Assembly: GCA_021808285.1 (NCBI GenBank)
Contig: JAKBBV010000002.1
Span: 1-64,000 of the forward strand
Direction of reading: 5' to 3'
Length of the DNA stretch: 64,000 nucleotides
Source of the DNA: Pseudomonadota bacterium
Lineage (GTDB): Bacteria; Pseudomonadota; Alphaproteobacteria; Caulobacterales; Caulobacteraceae
Position 1 is the first letter of the stretch, and every line of letters begins with the position of its first letter. The notes beneath the pieces were generated by a model that saw only the letters and a program-made list of their open reading frames with translations, did no database searches and was not told the origin of the DNA. A program made the translations under genes and the position numbers. Of this stretch, positions 7,215-15,851 are shown one piece after another.

Positions 7215-8504
7215 TCACCCGGACCCGGCCTTTGCCATCCAGGGAGGCAGTCGATCCCGCGCCAGAAGGTCATCATGGCTCGGGCGTGGGCGGATCACGG
7301 CCCATTCACTCCCGCGGACCAGAACCTCGGGCGCGAGCGGCCGGCTGTTGTACTCGCTGGCCATGACGGCGCCATAGGCCCCCGCGGTCATGAAGGCCAC
7401 GCGGTCGCCGGCCTGGAGCGGAGGCAGGGTCCGTGCGCGCGCGAAGGTGTCCGTCGTTTCGCAGACCGGTCCCACGACATCATAGGAAACAGCGCGCCCT
7501 GACCGAGGGGCCAGGGGTCGTATGTCGTGGAACGAGTCATAGAGGGCGGGCCGCATCAGATCGTTCATTCCGGCATCCAGGACCATAAATCGGCGGCCGT
7601 CGGGACGGGCGTTCACATGCAGAGTGGTGGCCAGGAGCACGCCCGCATTGGCCGCGATGACCCTGCCCGGCTCGAAGGCGACTTCAACGTCCAGGCCCGC
7701 GACGGCCGCGGCCGCGAGTTTGACGAGTTCGGCTGGCTCCGGCGGATCTGGACTGTTGAAATACGGCGCGCCCAGACCGCCGCCAAGGTCGAGCCGGTCC
7801 ACGCAAAGCCCACCGGCGCGCAGGTCCCGCGTCAGGTCGGCCAAACGGTGATAGGCCGCGCCCAGCGGTGTGAGATTGGTGATCTGGCTGCCGATATGGC
7901 AGGCGAGGCCGCGCATGCGCAGGTTCGGGTCCGCCGCGGCTTCCGCATAGAGGCGCGCCGCTTCGCGCAGCGAGACTCCGAACTTGCTCTCCCTCGCGCC
8001 CGTGGTGATCTTGGCGTGACCTCCGGCGCCGATGTCGGGATTGACGCGGATGGCGATGTCGGGTCGGCGACCCAGGGCCTGGGCGACCCGGCTGATGAGG
8101 TGAAGTTCCGGCGCCGATTCCACATTGATCTGCCTTACGCCGCGGCTGATCGCAAAGGTGATCTCGGCTTCGCTCTTGCCAACGCCGGAAAAGATCACCC
8201 GGTCGGCGGGAATGCCTGCCGCCAAGGCCCGGCGGATTTCGCCTTCCGAGACGGTATCGGCGCCTGCGCCGCATCGGGCCAGGGTAGCGAGCACGGCGAG
8301 GTTGCTGTTCGCCTTGACCGCGAAGGCGATCAGCGCGCCGTTGAGGGCCGGCTCGCCGCTCACGGCGTCGGCGACGGCCAGATAGTGTCGCTCGAGCGTG
8401 GCCGTGGAATAGACGTAGACGGGTGTGCCCACCCGCCGTGCGATCTCCTCCAGGGCCACGTCCTCACAATAGAGGTCCCCGTTTCGCGCCTCGAAGTGAT
8501 TCAT
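7215..8504 (-). CDS. lysA: Diaminopimelate decarboxylase
   Basis: LysA decarboxylates meso-diaminopimelate to L-lysine. The 429-residue product has the alanine-racemase-like PLP barrel with the PLP lysine in FAVKANSN (about 63-70), the HIGSQI motif, a glycine-rich LGGGLG loop, EPGR and the C-terminal beta-domain motif VCETTDTFAR with GAYGAVMASEYN. Full length, with no missing key residues. The ATG overlaps the stop of the upstream lipoprotein gene (ATGA), placing it at the end of argH-lptM-lysA. Confidence 0.96.
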   Translation of the reverse strand: MNHFEARNGDLYCEDVALEEIARRVGTPVYVYSTATLERHYLAVADAVSGEPALNGALIAFAVKANSNLAVLATLARCGAGADTVSEGEIRRALAAGIPADRVIFSGVGKSEAEITFAISRGVRQINVESAPELHLISRVAQALGRRPDIAIRVNPDIGAGGHAKITTGARESKFGVSLREAARLYAEAAADPNLRMRGLACHIGSQITNLTPLGAAYHRLADLTRDLRAGGLCVDRLDLGGGLGAPYFNSPDPPEPAELVKLAAAAVAGLDVEVAFEPGRVIAANAGVLLATTLHVNARPDGRRFMVLDAGMNDLMRPALYDSFHDIRPLAPRSGRAVSYDVVGPVCETTDTFARARTLPPLQAGDRVAFMTAGAYGAVMASEYNSRPLAPEVLVRGSEWAVIRPRPSHDDLLARDRLPPWMAKAGSG

Positions 8505-8869
8505 GTCGGAGACGATCCTGGCGGTAAGGTCGAGTCCGGCGAGGCGTGGGGCGTCGGCGCCTGATCAGGCGGCGGGACGCTGGGGTCGAGGGGGATGATG
8601 GCGCTTGGATGAGGCGGCGGGGCCGCCCCTGGGGGGAGAACCGGCATCATGGGCGAGGCGGCCGGACGGGCGGGCAGGGCTTCTGGCTCGCCGGTCTCCC
8701 GGTGCTGAGCGGCCGCCTGCGCCGCGGCCGCCTTGCGCGCCTGATATTCGGCCTTGGCCTTCTCGCCATAGAGGGGCGCCGGCTGATCGAGGAGGCCGAC
8801 CCGCCCGCAGCCACAGATCGGCGCCGCAAGGCCGAGGACCACACAGGCCGTGAGGAGCCCGCCCCTCAC
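8501..8869 (-). CDS. Small proline-rich lipoprotein (LptM/YifL-like)
   Basis: This predicted lipoprotein has 122 residues. After a short signal peptide the lipobox region [13 protein letters not shown] resembles the CGxxGPL signature of LptM-type small lipoproteins, which sit between argH and lysA in many proteobacteria and help assemble the LptD LPS translocon. The rest is a charged Ala/Lys/Gln segment and a proline-rich, disordered tail, longer than the E. coli protein. The GTG at 8869 is chosen because it overlaps the argH stop (GTGA); an ATG at 8887 would lengthen the signal peptide. The LptM role is inferred from motif and synteny. Confidence 0.75.
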   Translation of the reverse strand: MRGGLLTACVVLGLAAPICGCGRVGLLDQPAPLYGEKAKAEYQARKAAAAQAAAQHRETGEPEALPARPAASPMMPVLPPGAAPPPHPSAIIPLDPSVPPPDQAPTPHASPDSTLPPGSSPT

Positions 8870-10296
8870 GCCAGTCGCGCCTTCCACGCCTCGACCTGCC
8901 GCCGGACCTGCGCCGGCGACGTCCCTCCGTAGCTTGATCGGCTGGCCGCCGAATGTCGCGGGTCCAGAACCGTCCTCAAATCCTCGGTGATCCGCGGATC
9001 TACCGCCTGCAGTTCGGCCAGGGGCAGGTCCTGGAGCGTGAGGCCGTGCGCCTCAGCCCTGGCCACGGCGCGACCGGTCAGGTGGTGGGCTTCCCGGAAC
9101 GGGAGACCCAGGACCCGCACCAGCCAGTCCGCCATGTCCGTAGCGGTCGAGAAGCCGGAGGCGGCGGCCATCGCCATGACGTCTCGGCGCAGCCGCAGAT
9201 CCGTCACCATGCCGGTCATAGCCGCCAGGGACAGGTCCAGGGCGTCGAAGGCCTCGAAGGTGGTCGCCTTATCCTCCTGCATATCCTTGCCATAGGTGAG
9301 GGGCAGTCCCTTCATCACCAGGACCAGCTGAGCGAAGGACCCCAGGAGCCGCCCTGCCTTGGCGCGGACAAGCTCGGCCGCGTCGGGATTGCGCTTCTGA
9401 GGCATGATCGAGGAGCCCGTGGTGAAGGCGTCGGAAAGGGTGATGAAGCCGAATCCTGGGCTGACCCAGAGGACGATCTCTTCGGCGAGGCGCGAGAGAT
9501 GGGTGGCCGCGATGGCGCCTGCGGCGAGGGCTTCCAAGGCGAAATCGCGCGAGGCGACGCTGTCCATGGAGTTGGCCGTGGGGCGATCAAAGCCCAGGGC
9601 CGCCGCCGTAGCGTGACGGTCGATGGGGAAGGATGTCCCTGCAAGGGCTGCGGCGCCCAAAGGACACTCGTTCATGCGCCTTCGCGCGTCCCGAAGTCGG
9701 CCGGCGTCCCGCCCGAACATCTCGACATAGGCCATGAGGTGGTGGCCGAAGGTCACGGGTTGGGCGCTCTGCAGGTGGGTGTAGCCCGGCATCAGGGCGT
9801 CGGCCGCCTCCTCCGCCCGGATGAGGAGCGCGCGCTGAAGGGCCTCCAGGCCCGCCGCCGCACGATCGCAGGCCTCTCGCACCCAAAGACGGAAGTCGAG
9901 CGCCACCTGATCGTTGCGCGACCGCGCCGTGTGAAGACGCCCGGCCGCCGGGCCGATCAGCTCGGTCAGACGCGCCTCCACGTGCATGTGAATGTCCTCG
10001 AGGGCCTCATCGAAGCTGAAGCGCCCCTCGGTGATTTCAGAGGCGATCTGATCCAGACCCTGCTGGATGCCTGACTCATCCTCTTTCGAAATGATCCCCT
10101 GACGAGCCAGCATGGCGGCGTGAACCTTCGACCCGGCGAGGTCCTGGGGCGCGAGCCGCCGATCCACGTCGATCGACGCATTGATCTGACGCATGATGTC
10201 CGAGGGCTTGGCGTCGAAGCGGCCGCCCCATAGTAGATGACCCACCTCTCCTGGCGGCCGTCCGTCAGGCGGCGAAGTGTTGGAGCGGTCAGACAT
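8866..10296 (-). CDS. argH: Argininosuccinate lyase
   Basis: ArgH cleaves argininosuccinate to arginine and fumarate. The 476-residue product matches the fumarase/aspartase superfamily with LWGGRF at the start, [10 protein letters not shown], a [16 protein letters not shown] block and the signature [12 protein letters not shown]. Length and motifs are normal. It heads the minus-strand argH-lptM-lysA unit. Its ATG (10296-10294) overlaps the tlpA ATG on the other strand, so no intergenic space exists for conventional promoters. Confidence 0.97.
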   Translation of the reverse strand: MSDRSNTSPPDGRPPGEVGHLLWGGRFDAKPSDIMRQINASIDVDRRLAPQDLAGSKVHAAMLARQGIISKEDESGIQQGLDQIASEITEGRFSFDEALEDIHMHVEARLTELIGPAAGRLHTARSRNDQVALDFRLWVREACDRAAAGLEALQRALLIRAEEAADALMPGYTHLQSAQPVTFGHHLMAYVEMFGRDAGRLRDARRRMNECPLGAAALAGTSFPIDRHATAAALGFDRPTANSMDSVASRDFALEALAAGAIAATHLSRLAEEIVLWVSPGFGFITLSDAFTTGSSIMPQKRNPDAAELVRAKAGRLLGSFAQLVLVMKGLPLTYGKDMQEDKATTFEAFDALDLSLAAMTGMVTDLRLRRDVMAMAAASGFSTATDMADWLVRVLGLPFREAHHLTGRAVARAEAHGLTLQDLPLAELQAVDPRITEDLRTVLDPRHSAASRSSYGGTSPAQVRRQVEAWKARLA

Positions 10297-10870
10297 GCGT
10301 CACTTTCCCTCTGCGGTCCGCGCCTCGGTCGCTGCGACCCTGGTCGTGCTTCTATATGGGCTGGTCGGCTGTTCCAAACCCCACGGGGATCTGACCGGCC
10401 TGAACACGGGAGCCATGGCGAATCTTCAGGTCGTCACCTCGCCCTCGCCACAGCCGACGACGGTGTTTCACGACGCCAAGGGCGGCGCGCATACGCTCGC
10501 TGAATTCAAGGGCAGGGTGTTGGTGCTGAACCTTTGGGCCAATTGGTGCGCCCCCTGCAAGGAAGAGATCCCGAGCCTCGCCAGGCTGCAGACGGAGTTC
10601 GCCGGGCGCGATGTGGCGGTGGTTCCGGTGAGCGTCGGCAAAGGCGATGACGAGACCAAGGGCCAGGCGTTTCTGGCGCAAAACCCCCCTCTGGTCTTCT
10701 ACACCGAGCCGACCTACGCCCTGGCCTTCGCCTTCAAACCCACGATCGAGGGCATGCCGACCACCATCATCTATGACCGGAGCGGGGTGGAGCGCGCGCG
10801 TCTCAGCGGCGGCGCGGACTGGTCCGGCCCCGACGCCAGGAAGGTGATCGAGGCTCTGTTGCGCTCCTGA
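10295..10870 (+). CDS. tlpA: TlpA-family thiol:disulfide oxidoreductase, lipoprotein
   Basis: This thioredoxin-like protein has 191 residues, a signal peptide and lipobox (LVGC at about 22-25), so it is probably anchored in the periplasm. The redox motif is WCAPC with the surrounding [15 protein letters not shown] signature, and a GMPTTI cis-proline loop. TlpA proteins reduce periplasmic substrates such as copper chaperones for cytochrome oxidase. The ATG at 10295 has GGAG nine nt upstream; a GTG at 10277 is an alternative. TlpA divergent from argH is a recurring alphaproteobacterial arrangement. Confidence 0.9.
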   Translation: MRHFPSAVRASVAATLVVLLYGLVGCSKPHGDLTGLNTGAMANLQVVTSPSPQPTTVFHDAKGGAHTLAEFKGRVLVLNLWANWCAPCKEEIPSLARLQTEFAGRDVAVVPVSVGKGDDETKGQAFLAQNPPLVFYTEPTYALAFAFKPTIEGMPTTIIYDRSGVERARLSGGADWSGPDARKVIEALLRS

Positions 10871-10877
10871 AGTCCGC

Positions 10878-11228
10878 TCAGATGAGCTCCAAGGCGCGCT
10901 CCTGAGGGCGACAGAGCGCCGCGCCGCGCGGACCGACCACGATCGGACGGTTGACGAGACGAGGATCGGCGACCATCGCCGCGATGATCTGGTCGTCGGT
11001 GACGCCTGGGGCGGTCAGGCCCAGCTCTTCAGCCGGGGCGCCGCGCACCCGAAGAATGTCCCGGGCGCTGACGCCCATCTGCCGCAAGAGGCTCTCGAGT
11101 TGCGGGCGTGTCCACCCGGCCTTGAGATATTCCACAACCTTGGGCTTGACGCCGGCGGCTTCGAGCAGGGCTACGACCTTGCGGGACGTCGTGCAGGCCG
11201 GGCTATGGAACACCGTGACCTCGCTCAT
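10878..11228 (-). CDS. arsC: ArsC-family glutaredoxin-dependent arsenate reductase
   Basis: The 116-residue cytoplasmic protein has the ArsC/Spx thioredoxin-like fold. The active-site segment is HSPACTTSRK with one catalytic Cys, and the later RLVNRPIVV strand carries the conserved arginine and the cis-proline. GRX-linked ArsC enzymes reduce arsenate to arsenite. There is no efflux gene or ArsR nearby, so a general role or a YffB-like role cannot be excluded. Its ATG overlaps the stop of the cupin gene (ATGA). Confidence 0.82.
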   Translation of the reverse strand: MSEVTVFHSPACTTSRKVVALLEAAGVKPKVVEYLKAGWTRPQLESLLRQMGVSARDILRVRGAPAEELGLTAPGVTDDQIIAAMVADPRLVNRPIVVGPRGAALCRPQERALELI

Positions 11229-11707
11229 GGCTCTCCTCGCGGCGTCGGATGGTCATGGATGACGTCTACCCAATCCACCTCTGTGGGAGCCTCGGCGGCG
11301 GAGATATCGAGGTTCACGATCACGGCCTCGCCGCCGCTGCGGACGAGGACGCACTCCAGAGGCGCATCGGGCGAGGCATTGATCTCCTGATGCGGCACGA
11401 ACGGAGGGACATAGATAAAATCGCCCGGCCCCGCCTCCGCGACATACTCCAGTCGCTCGCCCCAGCGCATGCGAGCCTGGCCGCTGACGACGAAGATCAC
11501 GCTCTCCACGGGTCCGTGATGGTGGGCGCCGGTGCGGGCGTCGGGGTGAATGGTCACCGTGCCCGCCCACAGTTTCTCCGCGCCGACTCGGGCGCGACTG
11601 ATGGCCTCGGCGCGGCTCATTCCCGGAGTCTGAGCGGTGTTCGTGTCCAGGCGATCGCTTCTGACGATGCGCACGCCGTGTTCGCGCCATGGGTCCGTCG
11701 GGTCCAT
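11225..11707 (-). CDS. Single-domain cupin protein
   Basis: This 160-residue protein has both cupin motifs: a metal-binding GAHHHGPVESVIFVVSG stretch (about 60-76) and GDFIYVPPFVPHQEIN (about 94-109). The histidines and glutamate needed for a divalent metal site are present. Small cupins of this kind are often annotated as RmlC-like or as dioxygenase/isomerase relatives; the substrate is unknown. It overlaps arsC at the 3' end and is the first gene of a two-gene unit. Confidence 0.8.
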   Translation of the reverse strand: MDPTDPWREHGVRIVRSDRLDTNTAQTPGMSRAEAISRARVGAEKLWAGTVTIHPDARTGAHHHGPVESVIFVVSGQARMRWGERLEYVAEAGPGDFIYVPPFVPHQEINASPDAPLECVLVRSGGEAVIVNLDISAAEAPTEVDWVDVIHDHPTPRGEP

Positions 11708-11750
11708 GAAGGGAGCCTAAACCAGACGCTGCTGAAAGCAATCTCCCCCA

Positions 11751-11781
11751 GGCGGCCCGTTCGATGGGCGGCCCGTTCGAT
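11751..11781. repeat. Tandem duplication, 16-bp period
   Basis: GGCGGCCCGTTCGAT occurs at 11751-11765 and again at 11767-11781, separated by one G, in the gap between the gluQ stop and the cupin start. It looks like a local slippage duplication. Confidence 0.6.
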
Positions 11782-11847
11782 CGTGCGCCCTTGGTGCGGA
11801 CAACGGCGCCGCTTCAGCCTCGAGGTCCCGCCGCCCTGCGTCTGGGG

Positions 11848-12717
11848 TCAGGCAAAGCCGAGCTCCCGGCGCAAGGTCGCAGGGTCGACGCCTTCGGCCC
11901 GTAGCTGGGCCAGGGTTTCCTGCGAGTCTCGCTTGGCGAAGCGCTTGCCGTCCGGGCGCAGGAGGAGTCGGTGATGGCGGTAGGCGGGCGTGGGCAGTCC
12001 GAGGAGACGCTGAAGCAGTCGCTGTATCGGCGTCGCCGCGAACAGGTCGCGGCCGCGGACCACCTCAGTGACGCCCTGTGCGGCGTCGTCCACGACCACT
12101 GCGAGGTGATAGCTGACGCCAAGGCCCTTCCGGGCGAGCACGACGTCCCCCAATGAGGAGGGGTCTATGACGATCCGCCCATATTCGTTCGCCGGTCCGC
12201 GGCCGCGCTCGACGAAGCTCAATGGGGCCGATGCGCCAAGGCCGCTGATCGCGACGGCGGCGTCCAGTCGCCAGGCGAACGCCTCTCCGGCCTCAAGCCG
12301 CTGGCGCTCCTCTCTGGCGCCTATTCGCCCAGGACGATGGGCGTCCGGCGCCTCGTGCGGCGCCTCCGCCAGGGTCTGAAGGATCTCGGAACGAGTCCGG
12401 AAACAGCGGTAGAGCAGGCCCATCCCCTCCAGTCGCGCCAGAGCGCCCAAATAGTCGGCCATATGATCGGACTGGCGTCGGACCGGCTGCTCCCAGTCCA
12501 GCCCAAGCCACCGCAGATCGTCCTCGATGGCGGCGGCGAACATCGGGCGACAGCGAAGGCGGTCGATGTCCTCGATGCGCAGCAGGAACCGGCCGGAGGT
12601 CTCGCGCGCCCGGGTCCATCCCGCCAGGGCCGAGTACGCATGGCCGCGGTGCAGCCGTCCGGTCGGCGAGGGTGCGAAGCGGGTGACGAAAGAGGTCGGC
12701 GAGGTTGACCGACTCAA
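11848..12717 (-). CDS. gluQ: Glutamyl-queuosine tRNA(Asp) synthetase
   Basis: GluQ-RS is a truncated glutamyl-tRNA synthetase paralogue that attaches glutamate to queuosine in tRNA(Asp). The 289-residue product keeps the class I core: RFAPSPTGRLHRGHA (HIGH-type motif) near the N-terminus and a KRFAKRD KMSKS-like loop near the C-terminus. It lacks the anticodon-binding domain of true GluRS, as expected. The start is TTG at 12717, overlapping the tetR stop (TTGA). No later in-frame start preserves the N-terminal motif. Confidence 0.9.
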   Translation of the reverse strand: MSRSTSPTSFVTRFAPSPTGRLHRGHAYSALAGWTRARETSGRFLLRIEDIDRLRCRPMFAAAIEDDLRWLGLDWEQPVRRQSDHMADYLGALARLEGMGLLYRCFRTRSEILQTLAEAPHEAPDAHRPGRIGAREERQRLEAGEAFAWRLDAAVAISGLGASAPLSFVERGRGPANEYGRIVIDPSSLGDVVLARKGLGVSYHLAVVVDDAAQGVTEVVRGRDLFAATPIQRLLQRLLGLPTPAYRHHRLLLRPDGKRFAKRDSQETLAQLRAEGVDPATLRRELGFA

Positions 12718-13388
12718 CTGGCCGCGCGCTGGCCGGACATGATGCCGACATGCCGAAAGACGGCGCGAATGAAGGCCTGTTCTCCGCCCATGGCCGCCTT
12801 GAGGCCGTCAAACTCCTTGAATCCCGCCATCTCGGCGACCCCGTGCGCCGTGCACCAGGCCGCGATCTGGGTCAGCATCATCGCCCGCTCATCTGAGGGA
12901 TTGACCCCCGCCTCGATGATCGCCGACTCCACCTGGGTCCAGCCGCTATCCTGGGTCTTGGCGCCATCAGGCATCGCCTCGCGATCACAGGCCATCCGGT
13001 ACATGATGCGGTAGAGGGCGGGGTGCTGGCGCGCGAAACTGACATAGGCCACCCCTATCTCCCCCAGGGCGACGTGCGCGTCCGACGCCCGCTTACGGGC
13101 TTCCTTCACGGCCTCGCCCAACTCCTCCCAGCCTTCGTGCGCCACCGCCTCGAGGAGTTCGGACTTGTCTTTGAAATGATGATAGGGCGCGGCGGGGCTG
13201 ACCCCCGCTTCCCGGGCGACGGCCCGCAGAGACAGCGCGTCGGGGCCCTCCCGCTCCAGAATGCGTCGTCCGGCGGACACGAGCGCTCTGGACAGATCGC
13301 CATGATGGTAGCGGCGCGGGGCCCCTGGCGCCGCGAAGGCGGGATCTTCCCCGTTCGAGGCCGACGGGGGCTGCAGGGTTTCGGTCAT
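12714..13388 (-). CDS. TetR/AcrR-family transcriptional regulator (WHG domain)
   Basis: The 224-residue protein has a disordered N-terminus and then a TetR helix-turn-helix: HHGDLSRALVSAGRRIL, LSLRAVAREAGVSPAAPYHHFKDKSEL (about 27-80). The C-terminal domain resembles the WHG ligand-binding type (FARQHPALYRIMY). It probably represses its own gene and the divergent 36-residue membrane peptide through repeats in the shared 136-bp region, and may control distant genes. It is translationally coupled to gluQ, an odd partner with no obvious functional tie. The inducer is unknown. Confidence 0.88.
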   Translation of the reverse strand: MTETLQPPSASNGEDPAFAAPGAPRRYHHGDLSRALVSAGRRILEREGPDALSLRAVAREAGVSPAAPYHHFKDKSELLEAVAHEGWEELGEAVKEARKRASDAHVALGEIGVAYVSFARQHPALYRIMYRMACDREAMPDGAKTQDSGWTQVESAIIEAGVNPSDERAMMLTQIAAWCTAHGVAEMAGFKEFDGLKAAMGGEQAFIRAVFRHVGIMSGQRAAS

Positions 13389-13414
13389 CGGCGCACCCTA
13401 TTTTTTTATCCAAA

Positions 13415-13472
13415 CGCTGTAAAGATGATCTTGACACCGTTCAGATATGTTGTATCTAAGCACCGTCCAGAT
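13415..13472. promoter_or_regulatory. Promoter with overlapping repeats (candidate TetR operator)
   Basis: A sigma70-like rightward promoter reads TTGACA at 13431-13436, a 16-nt spacer and TATCTA at 13453-13458. Overlapping it is an inverted repeat AGATA-5 nt-TATCT (13443-13457). A near-perfect 12-bp direct repeat CACCGT(T/C)CAGAT lies at 13435-13446 and 13461-13472, and a weaker copy (CGCTGTAAAGAT) at 13415-13426. This is where autoregulation by the divergent TetR gene would act. Confidence 0.55.
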
Positions 13473-13524
13473 GAGACGAGCCTCCGAAGGGAGGCATTCG
13501 ACACTTTAAAGAAGGGCGCACGCC

Positions 13525-13635
13525 ATGACCAATATCAAGTTTTCCGTTCAAGCCTTCCTCGACCGCTTCGCCCCCGCCTTCCTGGTGTCGCTCGGCGCTG
13601 TCGTCGCCGGCGCTGTCGCTCTGGTCGGCGTCTGA
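13525..13635 (+). CDS. 36-residue hydrophobic membrane microprotein
   Basis: This is a short open frame, ATG at 13525 to TGA at 13633-13635. It encodes a basic/amphipathic head (MTNIKFSVQAFLDRF) followed by an uninterrupted hydrophobic stretch from about residue 17 to the end (FLVSLGAVVAGAVALVGV). A purine-rich GAAGGG lies about ten nt upstream, and the TTGACA/TATCTA promoter lies 67-94 nt upstream. The gene faces tetR across shared repeats. The head-plus-helix design, promoter and codon use favour a real single-pass membrane peptide. Its function is unknown; pump or envelope-stress microproteins and type I-like toxic peptides have similar architecture. Confidence 0.6.
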   Translation: MTNIKFSVQAFLDRFAPAFLVSLGAVVAGAVALVGV

Positions 13636-13957
13636 CCTGGGCGCCTTGGCCGTATGGCCGAGATGAGGTCGGAGGCGGCGATGCGCGCGCCTCCCTCGCC
13701 TCGCTCGCGACATTCACGGGCGGCGTCCCCCGGCGGCCTCTTCTGGCGGCGTCTTCTGGCGGTGAAGCCCAAACTCTGACCCTCAGCTCGGGCCGCCCGG
13801 CGTCATGGAGATGTCGCTGAAGCCGCGATATGCTCCTCCCGATAGGTCATCCGGGGTGATTCGCTCCCGGCTGGGCCGCCAAGCCGCGGGAGCATCGCCT
13901 TCAGTCCAAACGTCGCTAAGATCTTCGCCGCGATGGGGCTCTCGACAGGAGGACCCC
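13636..13957. other. Gene-free interval with a short direct repeat
   Basis: No convincing frame is seen in this 322-nt stretch. It contains CTTCTGGCGG twice (13740-13749 and 13753-13762) and a weak CTTGGCC/GGCCGAG stem just after the microprotein stop. The HNH gene promoter should lie near its right end, but no clear -35/-10 pair is visible. Confidence 0.5.
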
Positions 13958-14518
13958 ATGCAGGTTCTTAGTCGCCCGCCCTCGGGGGCGCCGGCTCTTG
14001 TGCTGAATGCGGATTACCGGCCCTTGTCCTATTATCCTCTGTCGCTCTGGCCCTGGCAGGAGTCCGTGAAGGCGGTGTTTCTCGGCCGGGTCGATGTCGT
14101 CTCCACCTATGATCAGGTCATCCACGCCCCCAGCTTCGAGATGCGCCTGCCGAGCGTGGTCTCCCTGCGCAGCTATGTGGCTCAGGACAGGGCGCCGGCC
14201 TTCACCCGCTTCAACCTGTTCCTGCGCGACGCCTTCACCTGCCAGTATTGCGGCCGGGCGGAGGATCTGACCTTCGATCACATGATCCCGCGCTCGCGCG
14301 GCGGCCGCACCTGCTGGGAGAACATCGTCACCGCCTGCGCCAGTTGCAACCTCGCCAAGGGGGGGCGAACGCCGCGCGAAGCCGGGATGCAGCCTCAACG
14401 CCAGCCGCGACGTCCGACCATGTTCGAGCTTCAGGACCATGGCCGCCGGTTCCCGCCCAATCACCTCCACGAAAGCTGGCTCGACTACCTCTACTGGGAC
14501 ATCGAGCTGGAGACCTGA
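13958..14518 (+). CDS. Stand-alone HNH endonuclease
   Basis: The 186-residue protein begins with ALVLNADYRPLSYYPLSLW, typical of a widespread family of small HNH proteins. It has a zinc-binding CQYCG...CASCN pair around the nuclease core (FDHMIPRSRGG, WENIVTACASCN; about 97-140). The core histidine and asparagine are present, so catalysis is likely. The ATG at 13958 is supported by AGGAGGA at 13947-13953. The family is common in free-living alphaproteobacteria outside restriction or phage contexts, and its substrate is unknown. No methylase or phage gene is nearby. Confidence 0.85.
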   Translation: MQVLSRPPSGAPALVLNADYRPLSYYPLSLWPWQESVKAVFLGRVDVVSTYDQVIHAPSFEMRLPSVVSLRSYVAQDRAPAFTRFNLFLRDAFTCQYCGRAEDLTFDHMIPRSRGGRTCWENIVTACASCNLAKGGRTPREAGMQPQRQPRRPTMFELQDHGRRFPPNHLHESWLDYLYWDIELET

Positions 14519-14601
14519 TCGCCTGCGAGCTGGGCCTTGCGACAGGTCTGGCCCTGGGTGAACATCGTCGACGACGATGTGACTCACGAGGTGGTGGAAC
14601 C

Positions 14602-15705
14602 ATGTTGGAACGCTTACGATCGGTCGGGATCGCCCTTTTCCTCTGCGTCGTGGCCGGGGGCGCCTGGGCCGCCGCGGACCCGCCGGCGGGTCATGACTGG
14701 CCCGGACCGGTGTCGGCCGACTTCAGCATCCCAGACTTCACCTTCGGTTCCGGCGAGCATCTTGCCGCCCTCCGGATCCACTACATGACCATTGGCGCGC
14801 CGCACCGGAACGCCCGCGGCGAGATCGACAATGCGGTGCTCATTCTTCACGGGACGGGCGGTTCGGGCGCTCAGTTTCTGCGCCCGTTCTTCGCCGACGA
14901 GCTCTACGGCAAGGGCCAGCCTCTCGACGCCTCGCGTTATTTCATCATCCTGCCCGACGATATCGGCCACGGCGGATCCTCCAAGCCCAGCGATGGTCTG
15001 CACGCCCGCTTTCCCCACTATGACTATGCCGACATGGTCGCGGCCGAGCACGCTCTGGTGACCCGCGGTCTCGGCATCCACAAGCTCCGCCTCGTCATGG
15101 GCACGTCCATGGGCTGCATGCACGCCTTCATGTGGGGTGAGACCTATCCCGACGAGGTCCAGGCGCTGATGCCGCTGGCGTGCCTGCCCACGGCCATTGT
15201 CGGACGCAACCGACTCTGGCGGGACATGCTGGTCGACGCCATCACCTCCGATCCGGCCTGGAACGGCGGCGACTATCAGATTGAGCCCGTCCAGGGCCTG
15301 ACCACGGCGGAGGATATCCTGACCCTCGCCGGCAGCGCGCCGCTGGTGATGCAAAGGCAGTTCGACACGCCGGAGAAGGTCGAGGCCTACATCCGTGGTC
15401 CAGTCGCCGCGGCGCGCCGGGCGGTCGACGCCAACGACCTGATCTACCAGGTCGAGTCCTCGCGGGATTACGACCCCTCACCGCGTCTCGAAGCGATCAG
15501 GGCCCCGGTCATGTGGGTCAACTCGGCTGACGACTTCATCAACCCGCCGGAGTTGGGGATCGCCCAGGCTCTGGCGCCGCGCCTCGCCCGGGGGACGTTC
15601 GTGCTCCTGCCGATTTCCCCCCTGACGCACGGCCACGGCACCCACACCTGGGCCGCTGCCTGGAAGGATCGTCTGATTGCGCTTCTGGCGGAGTCGGGCG
15701 GATAG
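14602..15705 (+). CDS. Secreted alpha/beta hydrolase (MetX-like fold)
   Basis: The 367-residue protein has a Sec signal peptide (hydrophobic core ALFLCVVAGG, cleavage near AWA-AAD) and an alpha/beta-hydrolase domain. Visible marks are the oxyanion-hole region LILHGTGGSG, the nucleophile elbow GTSMGCMHA, an acid at NSADDFINP and a late histidine at THGHGTH. The overall pattern resembles homoserine O-acetyltransferase-like hydrolases. Export makes methionine synthesis unlikely, so a periplasmic esterase or peptidase is more plausible. It has its own start 83 nt after the HNH stop; the substrate is unknown. Confidence 0.8.
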   Translation: MLERLRSVGIALFLCVVAGGAWAAADPPAGHDWPGPVSADFSIPDFTFGSGEHLAALRIHYMTIGAPHRNARGEIDNAVLILHGTGGSGAQFLRPFFADELYGKGQPLDASRYFIILPDDIGHGGSSKPSDGLHARFPHYDYADMVAAEHALVTRGLGIHKLRLVMGTSMGCMHAFMWGETYPDEVQALMPLACLPTAIVGRNRLWRDMLVDAITSDPAWNGGDYQIEPVQGLTTAEDILTLAGSAPLVMQRQFDTPEKVEAYIRGPVAAARRAVDANDLIYQVESSRDYDPSPRLEAIRAPVMWVNSADDFINPPELGIAQALAPRLARGTFVLLPISPLTHGHGTHTWAAAWKDRLIALLAESGG

Positions 15706-15851
15706 GGCTCGGCTCTATATCTGGAGCGGTCTTCGCCTGGACCGAATCGCGATCGCGGCGGCCGTCTTGGGGGAGCTGAGTCGGCGTGCAGGCGTTCGCG
15801 CTGAGACTCCATAGCGCTCCCCGCGCTCATCTTGTCCGGTCGCGCTGCGCC

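Noticed and set aside
10878-11707. Arsenic-resistance operon
   Set aside because: Only an ArsC-type reductase is present; no ArsR, ArsB/Acr3 or ArsH gene is adjacent.
13958-14518. HNH gene as part of a restriction, homing or phage system
   Set aside because: No methylase, intron, terminase or integrase is nearby, and the N-terminal signature belongs to the common stand-alone family.
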